Shown here piece after piece: positions 18,798 through 26,748 of a DNA stretch of 64,000 nucleotides. The DNA is from Nocardia grenadensis NBRC 108939. Its GTDB lineage: Bacteria > Actinomycetota > Actinomycetes > Mycobacteriales > Mycobacteriaceae. Made by a program: the position numbers and the translations under genes. The stretch spans positions 62,001-126,000 of the forward strand of contig NZ_BDCJ01000006.1 of NCBI RefSeq assembly GCF_001613445.1, given 5' to 3'. The notes under the pieces are model-generated. The model did no database searches. It saw only the letters and a program-made list of their open reading frames with translations, and was not told where the DNA came from. How positions within the stretch are numbered: position 1 is the stretch's first letter; each line of letters starts with the position of its first letter.

Positions 18798-19838
18798 ATG
18801 AAGTTCGGATTGCAACTCGGGTACTGGAGCGCGGGGCCGCCGGAACATGCCGCCGAGGTTGTCGTGGCGGCCGAGGAGGCCGGGTTCGATGCGGTGTTCG
18901 CCGCCGAGTCCTGGGGGTCGGACGCCTTCACGCCGCTGGCCTGGTGGGGTTCGGCGACCGAGCGGGTACGACTGGGCACCTCGGTGGTGCAGTTGTCCGC
19001 CCGGACCCCCACCGCCACGGCTATGCACGCGCTGACCCTCGACCATCTCAGCGGTGGGCGGGCGATTCTCGGCCTCGGCGTCTCCGGCCCGCAGGTGGTG
19101 GAGGGCTGGTACGGGCAGCCGTTCGCCAAACCGTTGCAGCGGACCCGCGAATACGTCGATATCGTGCGCAAGGTGCTGGCCCGGCAGGGCCCGGTGACCA
19201 ATGAGGGGCCGAACTATCCGCTGCCCTACAACGGCGCGGGCGCGACCGGTCTGGGGAAACCCCTCAAGCCGATAACCCATCCGCTACGTGCGGATCTGCC
19301 GATCTGGCTGGGTGCGGAAGGGCCCAAGAATGTGGCGCTGACCGCGGAAATCGCCGACGGCTGGCTGGCCATCTATTACACGCCCCGCATGGCGGATGTG
19401 TACAACGAATGGCTGGACGAGGGCTTCGCCCGGCCGGGTGCCCGGCGTTCGCGGGAGGACTTCGAGATCGCCGCGACCGCGCAGGTCATCATTACCGACG
19501 ATCCGGCGGCCGAGATCGAGCGGATGCGCTGGATCACCTCGCTCTACATCGGCGGGATGGGCGCACCGGAACTGAATTTCCATGCGCAGGTGTATCGCCG
19601 AATGGGCTACGAGAAGGAAGTCGACGAGATCGGTACGCTGTTCCAGGCCGGCCGCAAAGCCGAGGCCGCGGCCGCCGTACCGGACGAGCTGGTGCTGGAG
19701 ACCGCGATCATCGGCAACGAGACCCAGGTGCGTGAGCAGATCGCGGTGTGGGAGGCCGCCGGGGTCACCATGCTGTTGGTTTCGGTGCCGGATGTGGCGC
19801 AGCTGAAACGTTTGGCGCCACTGATTTCCGCCGGGTGA
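18798..19838 (+). CDS. LLM-class F420-dependent oxidoreductase (Rv3520c-like)
   Basis: A 346-residue luciferase-like monooxygenase-fold protein: 'MKFGLQLGYWSAGPPEHAAE', 'RVRLGTSVVQLSARTPTATA', 'GRAILGLGVSGPQVVEGWYG', 'LPIWLGAEGPKNVALTAEIA'. The 'GLGVSGPQVVEGWYG' motif is typical of the F420-dependent branch. It is divergent from the DUF35-ltp operon under a shared KstR-like box, as is Rv3520c beside Rv3521-3523. Its reaction is unknown; a hydride step on a steroid intermediate is plausible. GGAAGGGG lies upstream of the ATG. Confidence 0.85.
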   Translation: MKFGLQLGYWSAGPPEHAAEVVVAAEEAGFDAVFAAESWGSDAFTPLAWWGSATERVRLGTSVVQLSARTPTATAMHALTLDHLSGGRAILGLGVSGPQVVEGWYGQPFAKPLQRTREYVDIVRKVLARQGPVTNEGPNYPLPYNGAGATGLGKPLKPITHPLRADLPIWLGAEGPKNVALTAEIADGWLAIYYTPRMADVYNEWLDEGFARPGARRSREDFEIAATAQVIITDDPAAEIERMRWITSLYIGGMGAPELNFHAQVYRRMGYEKEVDEIGTLFQAGRKAEAAAAVPDELVLETAIIGNETQVREQIAVWEAAGVTMLLVSVPDVAQLKRLAPLISAG

Positions 19839-20102
19839 ACCTGTTGCAGAATTGGTCGGTCGGCGGGCAACGCAGTAGGCGCGGCGGTGCTCCGGCAGCC
19901 GGAGAAGCCCCGACACGGGCAGCGGCATTCGGCCGTGGTGACCGGTCGAGTCGGCCGGCACCGGGTCGGAATTCGTCCGTGTCGGGCGCGGTGTCGGTGG
20001 CTGGAGTCACACCTCCGAGATCGCTCTTCCGGCCTTTTCTCATTGCATCCCTTATGATTTCGTGAAGCTGTGCATTTCGGCACGTCGTTGTGAGGGGAAG
20101 CA

Positions 20103-20246
20103 GTGTCCGAGGAGACCGAGGGTTCGTTGGTGGGGCGGGTGTCGTTGTCGGCAGAGGATCGCGACGGCCCGGCTTTGTCTTTCACCCCGGCGGCCTGGGC
20201 ATCCTTCACCTGGCGTATCCGCGCGGGTCGGTTCGACCGGCCGTAG
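20103..20246 (+). CDS. DUF397-like mini-protein (47 aa)
   Basis: A small gene missed by length cut-offs. The GTG start is preceded by GAGGGGAA, and the 47 residues include 'DGPALSFTPAAWASFTWRIR' then 'AGRFDRP', close to the C-terminal half of DUF397 (DGPxLxFTPAEWxxFxxGVxxGEF). DUF397 proteins partner XRE-type regulators in actinobacteria (WhiJ-like systems), but no such regulator is adjacent. The N-terminal half of a usual DUF397 (about 60-70 residues) is missing, so it may be a short variant or a remnant. The 19839-20102 gap before it holds nothing recognisable. Confidence 0.5.
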   Translation: MSEETEGSLVGRVSLSAEDRDGPALSFTPAAWASFTWRIRAGRFDRP

Positions 20247-20344
20247 CCCACTCGGAGATTCGCACCTGGCCGGCTGTACCGGGGGCGGTGGCGCAGGCCG
20301 TTCGGCGTCGGGCCGGTCCCGAACATCGAACGCTCGGCACCGGT

Positions 20345-20767
20345 TCAGTGCGTTCCGGTCGTTACCCAGGGATTGACAATGGTGAGGCCGAGGTCGGTGA
20401 AATCCTTGACGTTCCGGGTCGCTACGGCGCAGTCGTTCGCCAGGCAGATCGCGGCAATCTGTGCATCCGCATACCCGATCGGCCGACCTCGTCGACGGCG
20501 TTCGGCGACAACTCGACCGTAGATACGTGCCGCACGGAAATCGTAGGCTTCGACTTCGTCGCCGAATTCGTCGAACAGTTCCGCCGCCAACGTGGCCAGG
20601 CCCGCCCTGCGGGACCCCTCGGGTAAATTTTCGATGCCTGCCCAGATCTCGCCGATGGTGACTGTGCTGATCGTGACGTCGTCGGATTCCTCGAGCCAAG
20701 TGAGGACGTGGTTGTCGGGGGTGGGTTTGAACAGCTCGGACACCACGTTCGTATCGGCGATGATCAC
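20345..20767 (-). CDS. VapC/FitB-type PIN-domain toxin
   Basis: 140 residues with a full PIN domain: 'MIIADTNVVSELFKP' (Asp5), 'TISTVTIGEIWAGIENLP' (Glu), and 'GYADAQIAAICLANDCAVAT' with the second acidic pair, then 'RNVKDFTDLGLTIVNPW'. Such toxins are Mg-dependent RNases acting on tRNA or rRNA. The sequence is closest to the FitB-like branch. The GTG start overlaps the antitoxin stop by 4 bp (GTGA), so toxin translation depends on antitoxin translation. Confidence 0.9.
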   Translation of the reverse strand: MIIADTNVVSELFKPTPDNHVLTWLEESDDVTISTVTIGEIWAGIENLPEGSRRAGLATLAAELFDEFGDEVEAYDFRAARIYGRVVAERRRRGRPIGYADAQIAAICLANDCAVATRNVKDFTDLGLTIVNPWVTTGTH

Positions 20768-20985
20768 AGCTGTGCCGCTCCGGCCTCGGGCTGCTCCGGG
20801 ATGTCCAGCTCGGCTGCGTAGGGCCGGCTGCGCTCATAAAGTTCGTGGAGTAACCGTTTCGGGCGCACCGCCGCGGCGAGTATGTCCCGGGCCTCGGCTT
20901 CCATGCTCCGTCCGTGCGCCGCGGCTCGCCGACGCAGGCGCTCTTTCACGTCGCTGTCCAGGTCGCGGATAGTTATCGTTGCCAT
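20764..20985 (-). CDS. FitA/VapB-type ribbon-helix-helix antitoxin
   Basis: 73 residues: 'MATITIRDLDSDVKERLRRR' is a ribbon-helix-helix strand plus helix, followed by 'AAAHGRSMEAEARDILAAAV', the FitA-like signature, and a C-terminal toxin-binding tail. The ATG at 20985 was chosen because the domain begins there; the frame runs 51 codons further upstream with no homology. It precedes and overlaps the PIN toxin. RHH antitoxins normally autorepress their operon. Confidence 0.9.
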   Translation of the reverse strand: MATITIRDLDSDVKERLRRRAAAHGRSMEAEARDILAAAVRPKRLLHELYERSRPYAAELDIPEQPEAGAAQL

Positions 20986-21222
20986 GAAATCAATGCTAGC
21001 AGTGATTGCATGGCGGGCCCGGTTGTCATCTGCGAGGTGGGAGGGGCACTCCCGCACATTCCAGGAGGGCGTCCGGGAAAGCGATCGGCACCGACGATCG
21101 TCGATCCAGCACGGCGTACCACAGGTCCTTGTCGACATCGGTGCCGTCTCTACCTACGGTCGGTGATGTTCGACGACCCACGAAGTCCGGTCGACGATGG
21201 ATACGACGCCGACCGGGCGGGC

Positions 21223-22215
21223 TCAGGCGGGGGCTTCCGTCCATTCCGGCGGCAGGCCGAACAGTGGGAACAGGCGTTCGGTATCGAGGAAGAAGTTGAG
21301 CCCGGTGATCACACCGCCGCGCATCTCCAGGACCGTGATCGACCACGGGAGCCAGCGGCCCGGCTCGCCGCTCGGCTTGTAGTGGCCGAAGGCCGGATGG
21401 CCGTTGGCTCCGGCCAGCGGCACCATGCGCGAGTCCCGGCAGGCCGCACCGGTACCGAGCATGAACGCGGCCACGTTCTCCGGGCCGGACACCCAGAGAT
21501 CGAACGGCGGCATGGACAGCGCCACATCGCTTTTCAACAGGGTGGTGAGCGCGTCCATATCGTAGGACTCGAATGCCGTCACGAAGTTCTCGACGAGTTG
21601 GCGTTGATCGTCGTCGGTTTCGTCGTAGGTGTCGGTATCGGCCGGCCGGACCTTGCTCATGGTGGCGCGCGCCCGCTGCAGGGCGCTGTTCACCGAGGCG
21701 GTGCTCATGGTGAGTGCCTCGGCGGTCTCGTTGGCGGAGAAGCGCAGGACCTCGCGCATGATCAAGATGGCGCGCTGCGTGGCGGGCAGATGCTGGCAGG
21801 CGGCGACGAATGCCAGGCGCAGGCTGTCCTTGGCGGTGGCGTGCTCGGCGGGGTCGGCGCCGAAGGCGAGCGAGTTGGGGATGGGCTCGACCCAGACATA
21901 GTCCGGCTGCGGGGCAGCCAGGGGCCGGTCCGGTGTCGACGGGCCGGACAGATCCATCGGCCGGGCGCGGCGCTGTGGGCCGTCGAGCATATCCAGGCAG
22001 ATATTGGTGGTGATCTTGTAGAGCCAGGACCGCAGGCTGGCCCGGCCCTCGAAGGAGTCGTAGGACTTCCAGGCCCGGGTGAACGCGTCCTGGACGGCGT
22101 CCTCGGCTTCGAAGGACGACCCCAGCATGCGGTAGGCGTAGGCACACAGTTCCCGTCTGTGCACCTCGAAAGATCTCATGACATCGGCGTCGACTGTGCC
22201 GGTCTGCTCGCTCAT
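21223..22215 (-). CDS. ECF sigma factor with C-terminal SnoaL-like domain (SigG-type)
   Basis: 330 residues. Region 2 is 'RRELCAYAYRMLGSSFEAED' with 'ASLRSWLYKITTNICLDML'; the linker 'RPLAAPQPDYVWVEPIPNSL' is characteristic of the SigG/SigX5 subgroup; region 4 is 'LPATQRAILIMREVLRFSAN' with 'STASVNSALQRARATM'. The last 120 residues ('LVENFVTAFESYDMDALTTL') form an NTF2/SnoaL fold that in SigJ/ECF41-type factors replaces an anti-sigma factor. No anti-sigma gene is adjacent. It is divergent from a VOC gene across a 302-nt gap. The ATG at 22215 was chosen over 22245 by region-2 spacing. Confidence 0.87.
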   Translation of the reverse strand: MSEQTGTVDADVMRSFEVHRRELCAYAYRMLGSSFEAEDAVQDAFTRAWKSYDSFEGRASLRSWLYKITTNICLDMLDGPQRRARPMDLSGPSTPDRPLAAPQPDYVWVEPIPNSLAFGADPAEHATAKDSLRLAFVAACQHLPATQRAILIMREVLRFSANETAEALTMSTASVNSALQRARATMSKVRPADTDTYDETDDDQRQLVENFVTAFESYDMDALTTLLKSDVALSMPPFDLWVSGPENVAAFMLGTGAACRDSRMVPLAGANGHPAFGHYKPSGEPGRWLPWSITVLEMRGGVITGLNFFLDTERLFPLFGLPPEWTEAPA

Positions 22216-22517
22216 GCGTGCCACTGTGGCATAGGGCACCGACATGTGAACAGAGGATGAAACGCGCCGTTTTCGGTCGGTTTCCCAGGCGTATCACCAG
22301 GCCCCAGCTGCCACAGTGCGCGGCGCACCGGCCGGTTGCCCTCGCCCGTACCGCCGGGTGCGGCCGGTCGACGCCGCTCCGGGGGCGGAGGTCCCGCGAC
22401 CGGGGGCGAGCGCCGTTTCGGCGGAAACGTTCCGGCACCGATGATTTTCCGGGATGGCCCGCGTCCGAACCTTTGCGGCCGGCGAAACGCAGACCACCTT
22501 CCCGAAAGGATCGACAC
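22216..22517. other. Divergent promoter region, sigma factor / VOC gene
   Basis: 302 nt between two outward-facing genes. I see only weak ECF-like elements (GGAAACGTT near 22430) with no properly spaced partner, and no other feature. Confidence 0.4.
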
Positions 22518-22934
22518 GTGAGCAGCAAGATGATTTTCGTGAACCTACCCGTCACCGACCTGGGACGGTCCAAGAACTTCTACGAGGCGCTCGGGTGGAA
22601 GGTCAATGACGATTTCACCGACGACAATGCCGCCTGCATCGTGGTCGACGACAATATCTGCCTGATGTTGCTGACCCATGGGCATTTCGCCACCTTCAGC
22701 CGGCGGCCGATCGCCGATACCCGGGCCGCCACCGGCGCCGCCTACGCGCTGTCGCTGGGCAGCGCCGAGGAGGTCGACCGGCTGACCGCGGCCGCGGTGG
22801 CCGCAGGGGGTAGCGAGGAGATCAATACGGACAAGCAGGCCCAGGAGGCACAGGTCGGGATGCACGGCCGGACCTTCCTGGACCCCGACAGTCACCAGTG
22901 GGAGCCGTTCTACATGAATTACCCCGGCGTGTAG
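22518..22934 (+). CDS. VOC/glyoxalase-family protein
   Basis: 138 residues from a GTG preceded by GAAAGGA. 'MIFVNLPVTDLGRSKNFYEA' is the first beta-alpha-beta unit, 'FTDDNAACIVVDDNICLMLL' follows, and 'GRTFLDPDSHQWEPFYM' ends with a Glu typical of metal-binding VOC proteins. This extradiol/glyoxalase-like family is often a target or partner of SigG-type factors. Function is unassigned: lactoylglutathione-type detoxification or antibiotic-binding are options. Divergent from the SigG-type gene, so a direct regulon member is plausible. Confidence 0.8.
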   Translation: MSSKMIFVNLPVTDLGRSKNFYEALGWKVNDDFTDDNAACIVVDDNICLMLLTHGHFATFSRRPIADTRAATGAAYALSLGSAEEVDRLTAAAVAAGGSEEINTDKQAQEAQVGMHGRTFLDPDSHQWEPFYMNYPGV

Positions 22935-23077
22935 GCGTAGTGCGCTCATGTGGACGCCTCGGCCGACAACCGTCGAACGGGGCGTTCGGTGTTCCGGTGG
23001 CGCGACGCCGGCCGCTGGTACCGGCCGACCGTGCATGGACCGGACGCACCGAGGGGCGCTCGGTCCGCACCCGGCTT

Positions 23078-23860
23078 CTACTGGCCGCTGAAGTTCGGCT
23101 TGCGCTTCTCCTTGAACGCCTTGGGGCCCTCCTTGGCGTCGGCGGACTGGAAGACCGCCATACCGAGCTTGGCGTCGATCTGGAATGCCTCTTCCTCGGG
23201 GACGCATTCACTGTCACGGATGGTCTGTAGGATCGCCTGCACCGCGAGCGGACCGTTGGCCGCGATGAGGTCGGCCAGTTCCAGCGCTTTGTCCAGCGCC
23301 TGGCCGTCCGGCACCACATGGCCGATGAGGCCGATGTCCTTGGCTTCGGCGGCGCTCAGATGCCGGCCGGTGAGCAGAATATCGGCGGCAACCGTGTAGG
23401 GGACCTGACGGACCAGCCGGACCGCGGAGCCGCCCAGCGGGAACAGACCCCAGCGGGCCTCGGACACCCCGAACTTCGCGCTTTCGCCCGCGACCCGGAT
23501 ATCGGTGCCCTGCAGGATCTCCGTTCCGCCGGCGATGGCCGCGCCCTCGACCGCCGCGATCAGCGGTTTGGTGAGCCGGCGCCCCTTCAGTAAAGCCTCG
23601 ATTTTCGACAGGTCCCAGCCCCCGCCCGCGAACGAATCGCCAGGATGCTGCTGGGTCATGCCCTTGAGGTCGGCGCCCGCGCAGAAGGCCCCGCCCGCGC
23701 CGGTCAGGATCGCGACGCGAATATCGGGATCGCTGTCGACCTGATCCCAGGCGTCCCGCATGATCGCCATCATCTCGGTCGAGAGCGCGTTGCGCGCCTC
23801 GGGGCGGTTCATGGTGACGATGAGGACATGGCCACGCTTCTCGACGAGGCATTGAGGCAT
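23078..23860 (-). CDS. echA19: EchA19-like steroid enoyl-CoA hydratase
   Basis: A 260-residue crotonase: '[16 protein letters not shown]', oxyanion loop '[17 protein letters not shown]' and '[20 protein letters not shown]', then '[20 protein letters not shown]'. In M. tuberculosis EchA19 (Rv3516) hydrates unsaturated steroid side-chain CoA esters and sits divergently beside fadD19. Here the same arrangement holds, with one KstR-like box between the genes, 37 nt from this ATG. The ATG at 23860 follows AGGAGAAA. Confidence 0.88.
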   Translation of the reverse strand: MPQCLVEKRGHVLIVTMNRPEARNALSTEMMAIMRDAWDQVDSDPDIRVAILTGAGGAFCAGADLKGMTQQHPGDSFAGGGWDLSKIEALLKGRRLTKPLIAAVEGAAIAGGTEILQGTDIRVAGESAKFGVSEARWGLFPLGGSAVRLVRQVPYTVAADILLTGRHLSAAEAKDIGLIGHVVPDGQALDKALELADLIAANGPLAVQAILQTIRDSECVPEEEAFQIDAKLGMAVFQSADAKEGPKAFKEKRKPNFSGQ

Positions 23861-23897
23861 CGTTGTTTCTCCTGTTACTCGGACCCTTGCCAGAAAC

Positions 23898-23911
23898 AGT
23901 AACACGTTCTA
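23898..23911. promoter_or_regulatory. KstR-like operator between echA19 and fadD19
   Basis: AGTAACACGTTCTA (plus strand) matches TnnAACnnGTTnnA at all but one end base. It lies 11 nt before the fadD19 GTG and 37 nt from the echA19 ATG. Confidence 0.75.
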
Positions 23912-23922
23912 TTTTTGACCTT

Positions 23923-25569
23923 GTGACGTACAACATAGCCGACCTCGTCGAACACACCATCGACCTTGTGCCGGACCGGGTTGCGCTGGCTGACGACCAC
24001 CGCTGCGTGACCTTCGCCCAATTGGAGGACCGGGCGAACCGGCTGGCGCACTACCTGCTGGAACACGGTGTCCAGCCGGGCGACAAGGTCGGTATCTACT
24101 CGCGCAACACCATCGAGGCCGTGGAGTCGATGCTGGCGGTGTTCAAGGCGCGGGCGGTGATGGTCAACGTCAACTTCCGCTACGTCGAGAACGAGTTGCA
24201 GTACATCTTCGAGAATTCGGACATGGTGGCGCTCGTCCACGAGCGGCGCTACACCGACAAGGTGGTGAACGTCCGGTCGCAGGTCCCGCATCTGAAAGCG
24301 GTCCTGATCGTCGACGACGACACGGACGCCGCCACGCCCGCGGACGCGGTGGAATACGAAGCGGCACTGGCGGAATCGTCGGGCGAGCGCGATTTCGGCG
24401 ATCGGTCGGGCGACGACATCTTCATGATCTACACCGGTGGCACGACCGGTATGCCCAAGGGCGTCATGTGGCGGCACGAGGACTGGTGGCGGGTGCTCGG
24501 TGGCGGTATCAATTTCATGACCGGTGAGTACGTCCAGGACGAATGGCAGCAGGCCAAAACCGGCGCGGCCGGCGGCCAGATGGTGCGCTACCCGATTCCG
24601 CCGCTCATCCACGGTGGTTCCCAGACCGCGGTCTTCCACGGTCTGTTCGACGGTGGCAAGACCGTCATGATCCCGGAGTTCGACGCGCACACCGTCTGGC
24701 AGGCCGTGGACGCGCACGGGATCAACATGATCTTCATAACCGGCGACGCCATGGCCCGGCCGATGCTGGACGCGCTGAAGGCCGGTCATCCGGAAACCGG
24801 TGAGCCCTATCAGCACACGAACCTGTGGGCGATGGCCAGCAGCGCGGCACTGTTCTCGCCCGCCCTCAAGGACGAGTACATCGACCTGCTCCCGAATACG
24901 GTCATCACCGATTCGATCGGATCCTCCGAGACCGGTTTCGGTGGTATCTCCATCGCGGCCAAGGGTGCGACGCACACCGGCGGTCCGCGGGTGAAAATCG
25001 ACGCCTCCACCGCGGTGATCGACGAGAACGGCAAGCCCGTCGTCCCCGGATCCGGGCAGACCGGTGTGCTGGCGCGCAAGGGTCATATCCCGATCGGGTA
25101 CTACAACGACCCGGTGAAAACCGCCGCGACCTTCAAGGAATACGACGGCGTTCGCTACTCCATCCCCGGCGACTGGGCCCGGGTCGAGGAGGACGGCTCC
25201 GTCACCATGCTCGGCCGCGGGTCGGTCAGCATCAACAGTGGTGGCGAGAAGATCTACCCCGAAGAAGTCGAGGGCGCGCTGAAATGCCATCCCGAGATCT
25301 TCGACGCGCTGGTGGTCGGCGTGCCGGACGAGCGCTGGGGGCAGCGGGTGGCGGCCGTGGTGCAGTGTCGCGGCGACAAACGCCCCACCCTGGAGGAACT
25401 GCGCCCGGTGCTGACCCGGGAGATCTCCTCCTACAAGATGCCCCGCAGCCTGTGGTTCGTCGACGAGATCAAGCGGTCGCCGGCGGGTAAGCCCGACTAC
25501 AAATGGGCCAAGGCGCAGACCGAGGAGCGCGACGCCGACGAGCACGGGTCGGCGGGGAGTTCGTCGTAG
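23923..25569 (+). CDS. fadD19: FadD19 steroid-CoA ligase
   Basis: 548 residues from the GTG at 23923, equal to M. tuberculosis FadD19 as I recall. The AMP-binding P-loop is 'IYTGGTTGMPKGVMW'; other motifs are 'DSIGSSETGFGG', 'YSIPGDWARVEEDGSVTMLG' and the acyl-adenylate lysine in 'RSPAGKPDYKWAK'. FadD19 activates long steroid side-chain acids, and in Rhodococcus it is essential for C24-branched sterols. No Shine-Dalgarno precedes the GTG; with the operator ending 11 nt upstream, the mRNA is probably leaderless. The frame upstream to 23863 runs through the operator and was rejected. Confidence 0.92.
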   Translation: MTYNIADLVEHTIDLVPDRVALADDHRCVTFAQLEDRANRLAHYLLEHGVQPGDKVGIYSRNTIEAVESMLAVFKARAVMVNVNFRYVENELQYIFENSDMVALVHERRYTDKVVNVRSQVPHLKAVLIVDDDTDAATPADAVEYEAALAESSGERDFGDRSGDDIFMIYTGGTTGMPKGVMWRHEDWWRVLGGGINFMTGEYVQDEWQQAKTGAAGGQMVRYPIPPLIHGGSQTAVFHGLFDGGKTVMIPEFDAHTVWQAVDAHGINMIFITGDAMARPMLDALKAGHPETGEPYQHTNLWAMASSAALFSPALKDEYIDLLPNTVITDSIGSSETGFGGISIAAKGATHTGGPRVKIDASTAVIDENGKPVVPGSGQTGVLARKGHIPIGYYNDPVKTAATFKEYDGVRYSIPGDWARVEEDGSVTMLGRGSVSINSGGEKIYPEEVEGALKCHPEIFDALVVGVPDERWGQRVAAVVQCRGDKRPTLEELRPVLTREISSYKMPRSLWFVDEIKRSPAGKPDYKWAKAQTEERDADEHGSAGSSS

Positions 25570-25585
25570 TCGGCCGGATCAAGTG

Positions 25586-25616
25586 AGGGTTGCCGGGGAT
25601 GGTCCGGCAACCCTCG
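25586..25616 (+). terminator. Hairpin after fadD19
   Basis: GAGGGTTGCCGG / CCGGCAACCCTC, a perfect 12-bp stem with 7-nt loop, 16 nt after the fadD19 stop. It also faces the convergent doc gene. Confidence 0.65.
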
Positions 25617-25646
25617 CGCCCTGTTCGGTAGATATCGGCGAGCTTG

Positions 25647-26057
25647 CTAGCCGGGCAGTTCGGAGGGCGCGGCTCCGATAACTTTTCGGAGTTGCTCGGC
25701 GATATCCGGGACCTCCTCCAGTTCGCCGGTGGCGACCGCGATCATCAGGTCGTACGCCAGCTCTTCGTTCAGGCCATCGATATTCACGCTGTTGCGGGCC
25801 AGGAAGATCGCACCCGCCGTGATGGCCAGCCGTTTGTTCCCATCGATCAGCGGGTGGTTTTTGGCAATGGAATGCAGAAGGGCCGCAGCCTTGTCCCACA
25901 GGGCGGGGTAGGCGTCGGCGCCGAAAACCGTCGCCTGTGGTCGGGCTGTCGCGGACTCGAGGAGACCTGGGTCGCGAATGATGTACCCGCCCACGACGGC
26001 GTCGGCGATGGCCCGGAGGTCTGCGGTGGTCAGGTAGTAGATCTCTCCCGGGTTCAT
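25647..26057 (-). CDS. doc: Doc-type Fic toxin
   Basis: 136 residues. The Fic/Doc active-site loop HPLIDGNKR is at residues 68-76 ('SIAKNHPLIDGNKRLAITAG'), and 'FGADAYPALWDKAAALLHSI' precedes it. Doc phosphorylates EF-Tu, halting translation. The third motif position is Leu-Ile where Phe is common, still within the family. The start overlaps the antitoxin gene by 4 bp. It lies between fadD19 and fadE27, two core steroid genes, and is probably an insertion. Confidence 0.9.
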   Translation of the reverse strand: MNPGEIYYLTTADLRAIADAVVGGYIIRDPGLLESATARPQATVFGADAYPALWDKAAALLHSIAKNHPLIDGNKRLAITAGAIFLARNSVNIDGLNEELAYDLMIAVATGELEEVPDIAEQLRKVIGAAPSELPG

Positions 26058-26296
26058 TCGGCCAGCCTGTCGAGCAGCGCGCGATGCTTGGAAGCGAATC
26101 GCTGCGACAGTTCACGTACCTGGCTATCGGCGGTCTCCGCCATTGCTTCCGGAACGACAGCGGCTACGCGACGGCCGTGTCTTGTCAGGTGGACCACTTT
26201 ACCTGCCTCGGCCGCCGCGACTACCTCGGCGAGCTTGTCACGGGCTTCGCTGACGGGTAGTTCCCAGGCGTCGAAATCCGGAGCAGTCATACGCAT
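26054..26296 (-). CDS. phd: Phd/YefM-type antitoxin
   Basis: 80 residues. 'WELPVSEARDKLAEVVAAAE' and 'GKVVHLTRHGRRVAAVVPEA' form the Phd/YefM DNA-binding fold; the charged helical tail ('SQRFASKHRALLDRLAE') would bind Doc. The ATG at 26296 or the second ATG at 26290 may be used. The promoter must lie in the AT-rich 26297-26335 stretch (ATATATATTCGATAATCG), at the edge of the broken VapBC remnant. Confidence 0.88.
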   Translation of the reverse strand: MRMTAPDFDAWELPVSEARDKLAEVVAAAEAGKVVHLTRHGRRVAAVVPEAMAETADSQVRELSQRFASKHRALLDRLAE

Positions 26297-26327
26297 AATC
26301 GTACATATATATTCGATAATCGTACAA

Positions 26328-26438
26328 AATTATGTCGATCTCCGGCGGCCCGGCCGTCTTGTCGCCGGTCACCTCTTCCAGAAGCACACACGAGTCGACC
26401 GGCTTTCGGACCATCGACGTCCGCAGATCAGTCACCAC
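26328..26438 (-). pseudogene. Truncated PIN-domain (VapC) remnant
   Basis: The frame starting GTG at 26438 overlaps the end of the AbrB remnant (GTGA-like) and reads 'VRKPVDSCVLLEEVTGDKTA', resembling the first strand and active-site Asp of a PIN toxin, then loses similarity at about residue 37, where AT-rich sequence and the Phd promoter begin. A normal VapC is about 130 residues. Interpretation as a toxin truncated when phd-doc arrived is inference from one short motif and from position after an AbrB antitoxin. Confidence 0.45.
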
Positions 26439-26666
26439 CCAGCAGACCCCTGATCTCCTCCGTGCTCATCTCCTCGACGTCTTTGCGGCCGATGGTGCCG
26501 CCCGTTCGGTAAGTGAGTCGACAGCCACGTCCGGGGTGTCGTCCGTCTGCACGATCACAAGGGCGCCGTCGATCTCGACCACCTCTACGTTGTCTCCCTC
26601 GCGAAGGTTGAACTTCGCGCGTAATGCTGCGGGGATCGTGATCTGTCCGCTGCTCTCGAGTATCAC
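26428..26666 (-). pseudogene. Frameshifted AbrB/VapB-type antitoxin
   Basis: The GTG start at 26666 follows CAGGAG. 'VILESSGQITIPAALRAKFN' and 'LREGDNVEVVEIDGALVIVQ' are a typical SpoVT/AbrB swapped-hairpin domain. After 'DSLTER' the frame runs into 'AAPSAAKTSRR' and stops, while the neighbouring frame gives 'GTIGRKDVEEMSTEEIRGLL', the usual antitoxin tail. Adding one G near 26518 would join them. This is either a real single-base loss or a sequencing error. The DNA-binding half is intact and could still bind its operator. Confidence 0.65.
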
Positions 26667-26748
26667 CGCGCACTCCTGATGGGGCGGATTACAAGGGTTA
26701 CGCAACACTGCGCGGTGATACTACGTCGATAATCGATAACGCGGCGGA

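Noticed and set aside
23875..25545. 556-codon frame antisense to fadD19
   Set aside because: Shadow; Val/Asp/Arg/His-rich as expected for the reverse of coding sequence here.
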